In this document: positions 49,804 to 59,656 of the stretch, in pieces | How the letters are laid out: every line of letters begins with the position of its first letter | Numbering within the stretch: position 1 is the first letter of the stretch | Origin: DASSUW01 sp963730535 | Lineage (GTDB): Bacteria; Actinomycetota; Thermoleophilia; Solirubrobacterales; Solirubrobacteraceae | Length of the DNA: 64,000 bases | NCBI GenBank assembly: GCA_963730535.1 | Contig: CAVSRU010000007.1 | Span: 310,001-374,000 of the forward strand | Reading direction: 5' to 3' | Translations under genes and position numbers: made by a program | The notes under the pieces: generated by a model | What the model was told of the DNA's origin: nothing | The model's database searches: none | What the model saw: only the letters and a program-made list of their open reading frames with translations

Positions 49804-50292
49804 CTACGGGCCCGGCTCGACGCCGGTGACGAGCAGCGCCTGGCCTGCGTCGCCGAAGTCGATCGGGTAGCGCCCGGGACGGCGGCCGTCGAGGTCCATG
49901 CGCGCCGTGCGGCCCGCGCCGACCTCGAGCGGCGGCGCACCCTCGAGGCGCACGACGAACGGCTCGGCGAGGTAGCTGTCGACGATCAGCTCGAGTGCCA
50001 GGAACGCCGGGACCGATACCTGCGGCGGGCTGATGCCCTTGGGCGTCACCCGGAAGCGCACCCGCACCCGCGCCTCCTCTTCGTCGCCCGCCCCGCCCGG
50101 CTGCTCCTCCGGCCCCGGCGTCTTCGTCCGCTCCGGCGTGGCGGTCTCGGTCGCGGTCGCGGTGGCGGTCGGCGTGGCGGTCGTTGTCTCGGTGACGACG
50201 GGGTCCGGGGTCGGGGACTGGGTGGTCTCCTCGGCGTCGTCGGACCCACAGCCCGCCAGGACGACGAGCGCCACCACGAGCAGCCGGCGCAT
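49804..50292 (-). CDS. Lipoprotein with Thr/Pro-rich linker and beta-rich C-terminal domain
   Basis: 162 residues. Signal MRRLLVVALVVLAGC has a clear lipobox with the lipid cysteine at 15. Residues 20-60 are low complexity with Thr, Pro, Ala and Glu. The C-terminal half (VRVRFRVTPKGISPPQVSV, FVVRLEGAPPLEVGAGRTA, PGRYPIDFGD) has the rhythm of a cupredoxin-like beta-sandwich, but no copper ligand set is visible. Function unknown. Its ATG overlaps the stop of the Lrp-type gene by one base. Confidence 0.65.
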   Translation of the reverse strand: MRRLLVVALVVLAGCGSDDAEETTQSPTPDPVVTETTTATPTATATATETATPERTKTPGPEEQPGGAGDEEEARVRVRFRVTPKGISPPQVSVPAFLALELIVDSYLAEPFVVRLEGAPPLEVGAGRTARMDLDGRRPGRYPIDFGDAGQALLVTGVEPGP

Positions 50293-50567
50293 CACGTGCC
50301 GATGGAGAACAGCGCCTCGAGGTCGTGCTGCGAGAAGACCTCGAAGGCGACCATCGTGTGCGTCCGCTCGATCCCCTCCAGCCGCGCGAAGCGATGGGTC
50401 ACCACCTCGGCCACCTCCTGCGGATCTCGCACGCGCAGCATGGCGACGAAGTCCCACTCGCCGGTGACCGAGTACGCCTCGGCCACGCCCTCCACATCGG
50501 CCAGCTGGCCGCCGAGCCGCTCGATCGCCGAGCGCTCGGCCTCGATGAGCACGATCGCGTGAGTCAC
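50292..50567 (-). CDS. Stand-alone Lrp/AsnC-type ligand-binding (RAM) domain protein
   Basis: 91 residues covering only the RAM/AsnC C-terminal domain (AIVLIEAERSAIERLGGQLA, VAEAYSVTGEWDFVAMLRVR, IERTHTMVAFEVFSQHDL); no helix-turn-helix is present. Such proteins bind amino acids and may modulate full-length Lrp members. It overlaps the UPF0173 gene (ATGA) upstream, so the four minus-strand genes from 51570 to 49804 look like one operon. Confidence 0.82.
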   Translation of the reverse strand: MTHAIVLIEAERSAIERLGGQLADVEGVAEAYSVTGEWDFVAMLRVRDPQEVAEVVTHRFARLEGIERTHTMVAFEVFSQHDLEALFSIGT

Positions 50568-51250
50568 TTGACCTTGTGGGTCCCGCCGGGCTCGACGATG
50601 ACGACCTCCGAGAAGCCGGCGTTCTGGACGTCGGACTTGAAGGCCTCTGCGTCGGTCTCGATCGGCGGGAACGTGTTGTAGTGGCAGGGGATCACCTGCT
50701 GGGGCTCGATGAACCCCACCGCGGTCACCGCGTCGTAGCGGTCCATCGTGTAATGGCCGCCGATCGGCACGAGCGCGAGGTCGACCTTGTCACCGCGCCG
50801 CGCGATCAGCTGGAGGTCGCTGAACAGGCAGGTGTCGCCCAGGTGGTAGACGAGCCGGTCGCCGATGTGGATCAGCAGGCCGGCGGGGGTGTGCGGCGTG
50901 CCGCTCGGCGTGACCGCGGTGTGCCAGGCAGGGACGAGCTTGACCCAGCCCCAGTCGAACTTCACCGTGCCGCCGAGGTTGGGATCGAACACCTCGACGC
51001 CCTGCCCGCTGATCTCGTTGGCCAGCTCGAGGATGGCCACCACCGGCGCGTTCGTGCGCTTGGCGATGTCGACCGTGTCGCCCAGGTGGTCGCCGTGACC
51101 GTGGGTGAGCAGGATCACGTCGGGCTCGACCTCGTCGGCGGACACGGCCGCCTTCGGGTTGCCCGTCAGGAAGGGGTCGACGAGCACCGTCGCGCCGCCG
51201 GCCTTGAGCTCGAAGCACGAGTGCCCCAGGTATCGAACGTCCACGGCCAT
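50564..51250 (-). CDS. Metallo-beta-lactamase-fold hydrolase, UPF0173 family
   Basis: 228 residues, the UPF0173 length. The metal motif THGHGDHLGD (HxHxDH) sits near residue 50, and YLGHSCFELKAGG, a HLGDTCLF aspartate and PCHYNTFPPIE near the C-terminus supply the remaining ligands. The substrate is unknown; relatives include L-ascorbate-6-phosphate lactonase-like and phosphodiesterase-like enzymes. The ATG overlaps the stop of the small upstream gene by one base. Confidence 0.85.
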   Translation of the reverse strand: MAVDVRYLGHSCFELKAGGATVLVDPFLTGNPKAAVSADEVEPDVILLTHGHGDHLGDTVDIAKRTNAPVVAILELANEISGQGVEVFDPNLGGTVKFDWGWVKLVPAWHTAVTPSGTPHTPAGLLIHIGDRLVYHLGDTCLFSDLQLIARRGDKVDLALVPIGGHYTMDRYDAVTAVGFIEPQQVIPCHYNTFPPIETDAEAFKSDVQNAGFSEVVIVEPGGTHKVK

Positions 51251-51570
51251 CAGGAGTCTCCTCTCGTCAACATCTGCGCCAGCTCGTACCCGACGGCGAC
51301 GCCGATCAGCATGCTGACCCGCGTCTCCTCCGCCACGAGCGTCCGCACGGCGGCGACCCGCTCGTCGGGATCGGCCCGCCCGGCGGCCTTGAGCACCTCG
51401 GCCTGGTGGGCGGAGCCGTACCAGTCGGCCGCCTCGAGAGCCTGGTCGAGGATCCGCTGGAGCTGCGGAGCCTTGGTCTGGACGAGCCGCTGCGCCTCCT
51501 CGAGGCGCTGCGGGTCGCTCAGCGCTTCGATCGCAGCGTCGATCTCGGCGTCGGAGTGGCGCTCGGGCAC
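51250..51570 (-). CDS. Hypothetical helical protein
   Basis: 106 residues, almost entirely predicted helix (DAEIDAAIEALSDPQRLEEA, TLVAEETRVSMLIGVAVGYE). No membrane segment. First gene of the minus-strand set toward the UPF0173 hydrolase and 21 bp from the divergent selD. No function assigned. Confidence 0.6.
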   Translation of the reverse strand: MPERHSDAEIDAAIEALSDPQRLEEAQRLVQTKAPQLQRILDQALEAADWYGSAHQAEVLKAAGRADPDERVAAVRTLVAEETRVSMLIGVAVGYELAQMLTRGDS

Positions 51571-51591
51571 GGACGGCCATCATAGGAGCCG

Positions 51592-52602
51592 ATGTCCGTG
51601 CCCCTGACCTCCCTGTCGCACGGCGCCGGATGCGGGTGCAAGCTGTCCGCCGCCGCGCTGCGGCCGATCGTCGCCTCGCTCCCCCGGCCGGTCGACCCCC
51701 GCGTGCTGGTGGCGGCCGACACGGCGGACGACGCCGGCGTCGTGCAGCTCACCGACGACCTGGCGATCGTCCAGACCGCGGACTTCTTCACGCCGATCGT
51801 CGACGACCCGTACGCGTTCGGGCGGATCGCCGCCACCAACGCGCTGTCCGACATCTACGCGATGGGCGCTACGCCGGTGGCGGCGCTCAACCTGGTCGCA
51901 TACCCGCTCGAGACGCTCGGCCCGGACCTGCTGCGCGAGATCCTGCGCGGGGGCGGCGACGCGGCCGCCGCGGCCGGGGCGGCCGTCGTCGGCGGCCACT
52001 CGATCGACGACCCGGAGCCCAAGTACGGCATGGCGGTGACCGGGATCGTGGCCCCCGGCGACGTGCTCACGAACGCCGGCGGGCGGGCCGGCGACGCGCT
52101 CGTGCTGACCAAGCCGCTGGGAGCCGGCGCGGTGGCCACGGCGATCAAGCGCGGCCTCGCCGCCCCGGACCTCGTGGCGCGGGCGATCGAGGTCATGACC
52201 ACGCTCAACGACCGCGCCGCGGTGCAGGCCCGCGCCGCCGGCGCCCACGCGCTCACCGACGTGACCGGCTTCGGCCTGCTCGGGCACGTGCACGAGCTGG
52301 CCGAGGCGAGCGGCCTGGCGGCCGAGATCGACGCCGCGGCCGTCCCCGCGCTCGACGGCGTGCTCGAGCTGCTGGAGACCGACGCGGCGGTGGCCGGGGG
52401 CTCGCGGCGCAACCGGGCCGACGCTGAGAGCTTCACGCGCTTCGACGACGCGGTGCCCGAGCCGCGCCGGCGGCTGCTGTGCGATGCCATGACGTCGGGT
52501 GGCTTGCTCGCGGCCGTGCCCGCCGGGCGGGCGGCGGAGATCGACGGCGTGCTCGTCGGGCGCCTGGTGGCGGGTGTCGCAGGGACGATCGTGGTCGTTT
52601 GA
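51592..52602 (+). CDS. selD: Selenide, water dikinase (selenophosphate synthase), cysteine form
   Basis: 336 residues of the SelD/PurM fold. The catalytic loop is SHGAGCGCKLSAAAL near the N-terminus, with cysteines in place of the selenocysteine seen in some homologues. VQTADFFTPIVDDPYAFGRIAATNALSD, GGHSIDDPEPKYGMAVTG and DVTGFGLLGHVHELA are diagnostic. It makes selenophosphate from selenide and ATP for selenocysteine or 2-selenouridine. No SelA, SelB or tRNA-Sec is in the window. No in-frame TGA that looks like a Sec codon was recognised nearby. Element B begins at its stop codon. Confidence 0.92.
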   Translation: MSVPLTSLSHGAGCGCKLSAAALRPIVASLPRPVDPRVLVAADTADDAGVVQLTDDLAIVQTADFFTPIVDDPYAFGRIAATNALSDIYAMGATPVAALNLVAYPLETLGPDLLREILRGGGDAAAAAGAAVVGGHSIDDPEPKYGMAVTGIVAPGDVLTNAGGRAGDALVLTKPLGAGAVATAIKRGLAAPDLVARAIEVMTTLNDRAAVQARAAGAHALTDVTGFGLLGHVHELAEASGLAAEIDAAAVPALDGVLELLETDAAVAGGSRRNRADAESFTRFDDAVPEPRRRLLCDAMTSGGLLAAVPAGRAAEIDGVLVGRLVAGVAGTIVVV

Positions 52603-52822
52603 CGAACGTCAACACCGGCTGGGTAGGGAGGTGGAGGGGCCGGCGTCGGCGGCGATGGCGCGAACTGCGTCGAGTTAGCCCCGGTTTCCGGGGCTAACTC
52701 GACACGGTTCGCCGAACTATCCCCGATTAGCCGCGGAAACCGCGGCTAATCCGGGATAGTTCGCGCAGCGGCTGGCTCCCTCGCTTCCCTACCCAGCGCA
52801 GTTGCCGTTGCCGTTCGGCGGC
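52601..52822. repeat. Intergenic palindromic element, copy B, with two very large hairpins
   Basis: Fills the space between the convergent selD and rhomboid-like genes. The outer ends (about 52601-52645 with CGGCTGGGTAGGGAG; about 52770-52820 with TTCCCTACCCAGCGC) are inverted copies of each other and match copy A. Hairpin 1 has a perfect 16-bp stem (52669-52684 with 52688-52703), loop TTT, extended by GCGAAC/GTTCGC. Hairpin 2 (52713-52763) has 23 pairs with one C/C mismatch and loop AAA. No coding region. Confidence 0.8.
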
Positions 52823-52831
52823 GGAGGCGAG

Positions 52832-53593
<762 letters not shown>

Positions 53594-53612
53594 GGACCTC
53601 CGATTCTAGGGG

Positions 53613-54719
53613 CTAGGGAATGCTGGCCTGCACGATTTCTCGGACGACCTCGGCGTAGTCGTGGTTCGCCCCGTAGACCACCCGCTGGCGGTGCGCGCCG
53701 TTGCCGCCGGTGAGGATGTCCTCGAGCGCCTCCAGCTCGCCGGCGGAGCCGAGGTCCTGGGCGTGCTCCTTGAGGCGGTCGTACAGCCGCCGGGCCAGCT
53801 CCTTGGCGGGGACGAGCCGTCGCTCCGGGAGGTCGACGAGCTCGCCGTCCATGCCATGGCGCGCGGCCAGCCACTTGTTCTCGTCGAGCATCTCGTACGG
53901 GTAGCGGCCGAGCTGGGCGCCGGACTCGTAGTGCTCGGCGAGCTCCTTGACCATCGCCTGGATGAGAGCGGCGAGGGCCAGCGTGTGCTCCACCCGCGTC
54001 TGGGCGTCCATCGCCCGGATCTCCACCGTGCCGAAGTTCGGATGGGGGCGGACGTCGTACCAGAGGTACGTGTAGTCCTCGATCACGCCCGAATCGATCA
54101 TGAAGCCGATACGGCGCTCGTAATCCTTCCAGCCGTCGTAGTAGGGCGGGATGCCGACCCGCGGGAACGCCCGGAACACCGGCATGCGGGTGGAGGCGAA
54201 GCCGGTGTCGTCGGCCCGCCAGAACGGCGAGTTGGCGCCGAGCGCGAGCAGGATCGGCACGTGCACACGCATCCCGTTGGCGACGTGGATCGCCTTGTCC
54301 GCATCGTCGAGCCCGACGTGCACGTGCAGGCCGTAGATGATCTCCTGCCGCGCGACGAAGCGCAGCGCCTCGATCAGCTCGCGGTACCGCGGCCGGGAGG
54401 ACACCCGCTGGTCCTCCCACAGCGCGAACGGGTGGGTGCCGGAAGAGCCGATCAGCTTGCCGCGCCGGTCGGCCGCCTCGGCGACCGAGCGGCGCAGCGC
54501 GCGCAGCTGCTCACCCGCGGCCCGGGTGTCGGGGTGCGGGTCGGTGGCGATCTCGAGCACCGGTTCGAGCAGCTCGGGCTTGACGTGGTCGTCCTCGCCC
54601 CCGTGCTCTTCGAGCACCTCGTCGATCGCGTTGGCCAGCGCCAGCGACCCGGATTCGAGGATCATCAGCTCCTCCTCGATCCCGATGGTGTAGCTGGGGC
54701 CGGTGAACTTCGGCTCCAT
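53613..54719 (-). CDS. Carboxylate-amine ligase, GCS2 family (YbdK-type)
   Basis: 368 residues, the YbdK/GCS2 size. Diagnostic segments are YTIGIEEELMILESGS at the N-terminus, GTHPFALWEDQRV, YGLHVHVGLDDAD and VEIRAMDAQTRVEH. The family forms a gamma-glutamyl or related amide bond using ATP; some members make gamma-glutamylcysteine, others act on unknown amines. EgtA-type or glutathione synthesis genes are not nearby. It starts 62 bp from the divergent aldolase-like gene. Confidence 0.85.
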   Translation of the reverse strand: MEPKFTGPSYTIGIEEELMILESGSLALANAIDEVLEEHGGEDDHVKPELLEPVLEIATDPHPDTRAAGEQLRALRRSVAEAADRRGKLIGSSGTHPFALWEDQRVSSRPRYRELIEALRFVARQEIIYGLHVHVGLDDADKAIHVANGMRVHVPILLALGANSPFWRADDTGFASTRMPVFRAFPRVGIPPYYDGWKDYERRIGFMIDSGVIEDYTYLWYDVRPHPNFGTVEIRAMDAQTRVEHTLALAALIQAMVKELAEHYESGAQLGRYPYEMLDENKWLAARHGMDGELVDLPERRLVPAKELARRLYDRLKEHAQDLGSAGELEALEDILTGGNGAHRQRVVYGANHDYAEVVREIVQASIP

Positions 54720-54781
54720 CGGCCGCGTAGAGTAGGGACCGAGCAGGCGACACGACGTTCGACACAGGGGTTGGCAGCACG

Positions 54782-55717
54782 ATGGCGACGCTCGGCTACG
54801 ACAGGAAGCTCTACATCCTGGCCTTCGATCACCGGGGGTCGTTCCAGAAGAAGATGTTCGGGATCGAGGGCGATCCCACTCCGGAGGAGACGGAGACCAT
54901 CACCGACGCGAAGCGCCTCGTGTACGAGGGCATGGAGCAGGCCGTCGAGCGAGGAGTCGACGCCGAGGCGGCGGGCGTGCTGGTCGACGAGCAGTTCGGC
55001 GGCGACATCCCGAAGCTCGCGCACGAGCACGGCCTAACGCTCTCGATGCCGGTCGAGAAGTCCGGCCAGGACGAGTTCGACTTCGAGTACGGCGATGAGT
55101 TCGGCGATCACATCGAGCGCTTCGACCCGCGCTTCTCCAAGGTCCTCGTCCGCTACAACCCGGAGGGCGACGAGGAGACCAACAAGGGCCAGCTCGAGCG
55201 GCTCAAGCGGCTCGCGGACTGGCTGCACGACCACGACCGCAAGTTCCTCTTCGAGCTGCTGGTTCCCGCCGAGCCCGCCCAGCTCGAGTCCGTGGGCGGC
55301 GACACCGACCGCTACGACGCCGAGCTGCGGCCGGAGCTCATGCGCCGCGCGATCGAGGAGATCCAGGACGCCGGCGTCGAGGTCGACGTGTGGAAGATCG
55401 AGGGCGTCGACCGGCAGGAGGACGCCCAGATGCTGGTCGACCAGACGCGCAAGGGCGAGGGCCGCGAGAACGTCGTCTCCGTGCTGCTCGGCCGCGGCGC
55501 CAGCGACGAGAAGGTCGACCACTGGCTGCGCCAGGCCGCGCCCGTCGAGGGCATGGTCGGCTTCGCCATCGGGCGCTCGATCTGGTGGGACGCGCTGCGC
55601 GGCTTCCTCGACGGCAGCCTCGACCGCGGGAAGGCCTCCACGCAGATCGCCGACAACTACCTGCGCTTCATCCAGGTCTATGACGACGCCGAGACGGGCG
55701 CGCTATCGTCGCGGTGA
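54782..55717 (+). CDS. DUF2090/IolC C-terminal-like aldolase family protein
   Basis: 311 residues. The opening KLYILAFDHRGSFQKKMFG and later VLVDEQFGGDIP, VLVRYNPEGD, FLFELLVPAEPAQ and VEVDVWKIEG match the DUF2090 domain, which is fused to the IolC kinase in some bacteria and is related to 2-deoxy-5-keto-gluconate-6-phosphate aldolases. It is stand-alone here and no inositol genes are near, so the substrate is open. A short membrane-protein gene follows 3 bp later. Confidence 0.7.
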   Translation: MATLGYDRKLYILAFDHRGSFQKKMFGIEGDPTPEETETITDAKRLVYEGMEQAVERGVDAEAAGVLVDEQFGGDIPKLAHEHGLTLSMPVEKSGQDEFDFEYGDEFGDHIERFDPRFSKVLVRYNPEGDEETNKGQLERLKRLADWLHDHDRKFLFELLVPAEPAQLESVGGDTDRYDAELRPELMRRAIEEIQDAGVEVDVWKIEGVDRQEDAQMLVDQTRKGEGRENVVSVLLGRGASDEKVDHWLRQAAPVEGMVGFAIGRSIWWDALRGFLDGSLDRGKASTQIADNYLRFIQVYDDAETGALSSR

Positions 55718-55720
55718 CCC

Positions 55721-55960
55721 ATGCGGATGCGGCAGAGCATCGCCGAGATCGAAGAGGCGTTCTTCGAGGAGATCGAAGAGGACCGGGAGCGCCGTGAGCG
55801 CCTGGTCCGCCACGCGCGCCAGCGCGAGGCACGCCGCCGGGCGGATCGCACCCACCGTCAGGGGTCGCTGCGCTTCGCCCTCGTTCTGCTGACCCTCGTC
55901 GCCACCGCGGTCATCGTCACGATCGCGATGTTCCAGACGCTGTACTACGTGATCGGCTAA
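55721..55960 (+). CDS. Small single-pass membrane protein with charged cytoplasmic helix
   Basis: 79 residues. Residues 1-50 are strongly charged and predicted helical (EEAFFEEIEEDRERRERLVR). Residues 52-76 form one membrane segment (FALVLLTLVATAVIVTIAM). The frame starts 3 bp after the aldolase-like gene and its end overlaps csrA by 4 bp, convergently. Function unknown. Confidence 0.65.
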   Translation: MRMRQSIAEIEEAFFEEIEEDRERRERLVRHARQREARRRADRTHRQGSLRFALVLLTLVATAVIVTIAMFQTLYYVIG

Positions 55961-56193
55961 CCCGGGCGGCTGGACAGCCGCTTGAGCGCACTATCGACCT
56001 CGGCACGAGCCGACGCGCCCGCCGCGACGTTCTCCTGCTGGATCTCGAGATAGACCTCTTTGCGGAACACGGGGATGTCGCGCGGGGCCTGAATCCCGAT
56101 GCGAACCTTCTCCCCCATGATCGACAGAACAGACACCTCGATGTCGTCCCCGATCATGATCGACTGATTGGACTTGCGTGTCAGTACCAGCAT
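55957..56193 (-). CDS. csrA: Carbon storage regulator CsrA
   Basis: 78 residues. MLVLTRKSNQSIMIGDDIEV and VRIGIQAPRDIPVFRKEVY are the textbook CsrA sequence, including the RNA-binding Arg in the terminal strand. It binds GGA motifs near ribosome sites of target mRNAs as a dimer. A GGGAGG ribosome site precedes the ATG. In Bacillus it works with FliW in flagellar control, but no flagellar gene or fliW lies in this window. The C-terminal 15 residues beyond the fold are polar and variable. Confidence 0.95.
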   Translation of the reverse strand: MLVLTRKSNQSIMIGDDIEVSVLSIMGEKVRIGIQAPRDIPVFRKEVYLEIQQENVAAGASARAEVDSALKRLSSRPG

Positions 56194-56312
56194 GATGCCG
56201 CCTCCCTGGCGGTTGCTGAGGCTGGGGCGAGATTAGTGCTCATTCGGCGTCTGTCGTATAGGGCCTGCACCCGAAGCCCCCGACCCCTCTTGCGCTAGCC
56301 TACCGGCCTCTC

Positions 56313-56903
56313 ATGATGAGCCGCCGGTCCCTGCGTCCTCAGCTTAACCAGATCCGAGGGTGGGTGCGACAGGGTCGCACCGACGCGTGGATCGCCCATC
56401 AGCTCGAGGTGACGGTGCAACAGATCCAGGCGTTCAAGCGCGAGCAGGATCTCGAAACCGACGGCGCTGAGCCGGTGGACGAGGAGGTCGACCTCCGCGC
56501 CGAGGACGACGCCGCGATCGCCGCCGCGCTCGAGGAGGAGGCCAAGCGGCGCGAGGAAGAGGACGCCCGCCGGGCCGAGGAGGAGGCGCGCGAGGCCGAG
56601 GAGGCCGCCCGCCGCGCCGCCGAGGCGGAGGCCGAGGTCGACGAGGAGGAGGACGAGGCGAAGCCCAAGCGCCCCGCCCGGCGCTCTCGCGGCGGCCGCA
56701 GCCGCCGCCGTGGCGCCGGCCGTCCGCTCGAGGGCACCTTCGACCACGGCGAAGAGGGCTACGGCCTGTGGCTCGACCCCGCCGTGCAGGACGACCCGAC
56801 GTACGCCGAGCACTGGGCCGGCCACCGTCCCGTCGAGGTCGTGATCGAAGAGGACCAGATCGTCATCCGCCGCGTCGGCGGCGGTGACGAGGACGACGAC
56901 TGA
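56313..56903 (+). CDS. Hypothetical protein with long acidic/basic coiled-coil region
   Basis: 196 residues. An N-terminal 45-residue block (QIRGWVRQGRTDAWIAHQLE) looks like a small helix-turn-helix of the kind that may bind DNA or RNA. The middle (60-125) is a highly charged Glu/Arg/Ala coiled coil, followed by a basic Arg/Gly patch (RRSRGGRSRRRG). The C-terminal 60 residues form a compact domain (GYGLWLDPAVQDDPTYAEHW). The second codon pair offers an alternative ATG at 56316. No known function. Confidence 0.65.
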   Translation: MMSRRSLRPQLNQIRGWVRQGRTDAWIAHQLEVTVQQIQAFKREQDLETDGAEPVDEEVDLRAEDDAAIAAALEEEAKRREEEDARRAEEEAREAEEAARRAAEAEAEVDEEEDEAKPKRPARRSRGGRSRRRGAGRPLEGTFDHGEEGYGLWLDPAVQDDPTYAEHWAGHRPVEVVIEEDQIVIRRVGGGDEDDD

Positions 56904-56906
56904 TCG

Positions 56907-57230
56907 TCACTCGAGGGGCAGGCGGCGCCCGCCGGCGAAGTCGGTCGCCGCGCGCAGGTAGCGGCCGAACGCCGCGTCGGCGACCGTGCGGGCGTCCCAC
57001 GCGTACGGCTCCTCGGGCGCGACCGACACGGCCAGGTCGGTCGTCCAGCCGGTGCCCTCGTCGTACAGGTCCGCCAGCTCGCCTGACGTGAACGCCCCGC
57101 CGAGCCGGCGGCGCAGCTCGCTCTCGATCGCCTGCGTCACCCGCTCGAGCGCCCGTCGCTCCTCAGGCGGCGCCTCGGCGAGGCGCCGCAGCCCGTCCTG
57201 CCACTGGGCGAGAGCGTTCTCGAACGGCAC
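56907..57230 (-). CDS. Hypothetical protein
   Basis: 107 residues, helical at the N-terminus (ALAQWQDGLRRLAEAPPEER) with a conserved-looking FTSGELADLYDEGTGW and APEEPYAWDARTVADAAFGR. No membrane segment. It lies 9 bp downstream of the divIC/ftsB-like gene on the same strand, so it is probably the last gene of the mfd-to-ftsB operon. Function unknown. Confidence 0.65.
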   Translation of the reverse strand: MPFENALAQWQDGLRRLAEAPPEERRALERVTQAIESELRRRLGGAFTSGELADLYDEGTGWTTDLAVSVAPEEPYAWDARTVADAAFGRYLRAATDFAGGRRLPLE

Positions 57231-57239
57231 TTTTCGAGG

Positions 57240-57536
57240 TTAGCGGCGCTGCTCCAGACCTTCGATGACGTAGGACTTCTCCCCCGCCTTGATCATCCCC
57301 AGGCGCCGGGCCTCGCGCTCGAGCGCCGACGGGTCGCGCAGGTCCTCACGGCGGTCCTGCAGGCGCCGGTGCTCGGCCTTCAGCGCCGCGACCTCGGAGC
57401 GCTTGCGTCCGGCCTCCTTGTAGGTGGCGACCCAGGTGGCGAGCGGGCCGATGTAGAGGTAGAGGACGAAGCCGAGGACCGAGATCAGGGCCCAGCGGCC
57501 GACACGGTCCCACCGGATCTGCGTATGGCGGGGCAT
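57240..57536 (-). CDS. Septum formation initiator (DivIC/FtsB family)
   Basis: 98 residues. One membrane helix (about 13-35) is followed by a coiled coil (RKRSEVAALKAEHRRLQDRR) and the family motif DPSALEREARRLGMIKAGE near the end. DivIC/FtsB proteins bridge FtsL and FtsQ at the division septum. Position next to enolase is the same as in mycobacteria, supporting the call. Confidence 0.85.
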   Translation of the reverse strand: MPRHTQIRWDRVGRWALISVLGFVLYLYIGPLATWVATYKEAGRKRSEVAALKAEHRRLQDRREDLRDPSALEREARRLGMIKAGEKSYVIEGLEQRR

Positions 57537-57588
57537 CCGTCACGCGTTCGTTCGCCGCGCGGCCGCCCCTTCCTCTGCATGGGATCGT

Positions 57589-58863
<1,275 letters not shown>

Positions 58864-58872
58864 GGAGGCTCC

Positions 58873-59652
58873 TCAGTCGGTTTCGGCGAGCCGCGCCCGC
58901 GCGTAGTACGCGAGCTGGTCCTCAGGCCCGAGATCCTGCCAATCCGCGCCGTCGCCTGCGGCGAGGTCGGCCGCCCCCTGGACGCGCTCGCGGAAGCGGT
59001 CGGCCGCCGAGCGCAGAGCGAGCTCGGGATCGACCTTCAGCTTGCGGGCGACGTTGACGGCCGCGAAGAGCACGTCGCCGACCTCGTGGAACGCCTCGTC
59101 GCGGTCGCCCTCGGCCTCGCGGAGCTCGGCCAGCTCGCCCTCGACGGCGTCGTAGGGGACGCGGTCGAAGTCGAACCCGCTGGTGGCCGCCCGCCGCTGC
59201 ACCTTGCGCGCGTACAGCGGGCCGGGCAGGTTCTCCGGAACCTCGCCGAAGATGCCCGGCTCGCGGCCCGGCTCGGTGGCCTTGATCGCATCCCAGTTGC
59301 GCAGGACCTCACCCGCCGTGTCGGCCTCCACCGCGCCGAACACATGCGGATGCCGGCGGATCAGCTTCTGGCGCACGTGCTCGGCCACCTGGTCGAGCGA
59401 CCCGGCGCCGCGCTCCTCGAGCAGCAGCGAGAGGAAGTGGACCTGGAAGAGCACGTCGCCGAGCTCGTCGAGCAGCTTGGCGTCGTCGCGGGAGTGCGCG
59501 GCGGCCGCCAGCTCGTAGGCCTCCTCGACGGTGTGCGGGACGATGCTGCGCTCGTCCTGCTCGCGGTCCCACGGGCACTCCTCGCGCAGTCGGCGGGTCA
59601 GCGCGTCGAGGCGCCGGAGCGCGTCGACCGCCTCGTCCGGCGCCGAGGCCAA
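58873..59652 (-). CDS. mazG: Nucleoside triphosphate pyrophosphohydrolase MazG
   Basis: 259 residues, the two-domain MazG form. The first domain has CPWDREQDERSIVPHTVEEA, KLLDELGDVLFQVHFLSLL with the EEAYE/ELGD metal-binding acidic residues. The second repeats the pattern weakly (FDRVPYDAVEGELAEL, HEVGDVLFAAVNVARKL). It hydrolyses NTPs to NMP and pyrophosphate, possibly clearing damaged nucleotides. It starts 4 bp after the foldase gene stop. Confidence 0.92.
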   Translation of the reverse strand: MASAPDEAVDALRRLDALTRRLREECPWDREQDERSIVPHTVEEAYELAAAAHSRDDAKLLDELGDVLFQVHFLSLLLEERGAGSLDQVAEHVRQKLIRRHPHVFGAVEADTAGEVLRNWDAIKATEPGREPGIFGEVPENLPGPLYARKVQRRAATSGFDFDRVPYDAVEGELAELREAEGDRDEAFHEVGDVLFAAVNVARKLKVDPELALRSAADRFRERVQGAADLAAGDGADWQDLGPEDQLAYYARARLAETD

Positions 59653-59656
59653 GCGC

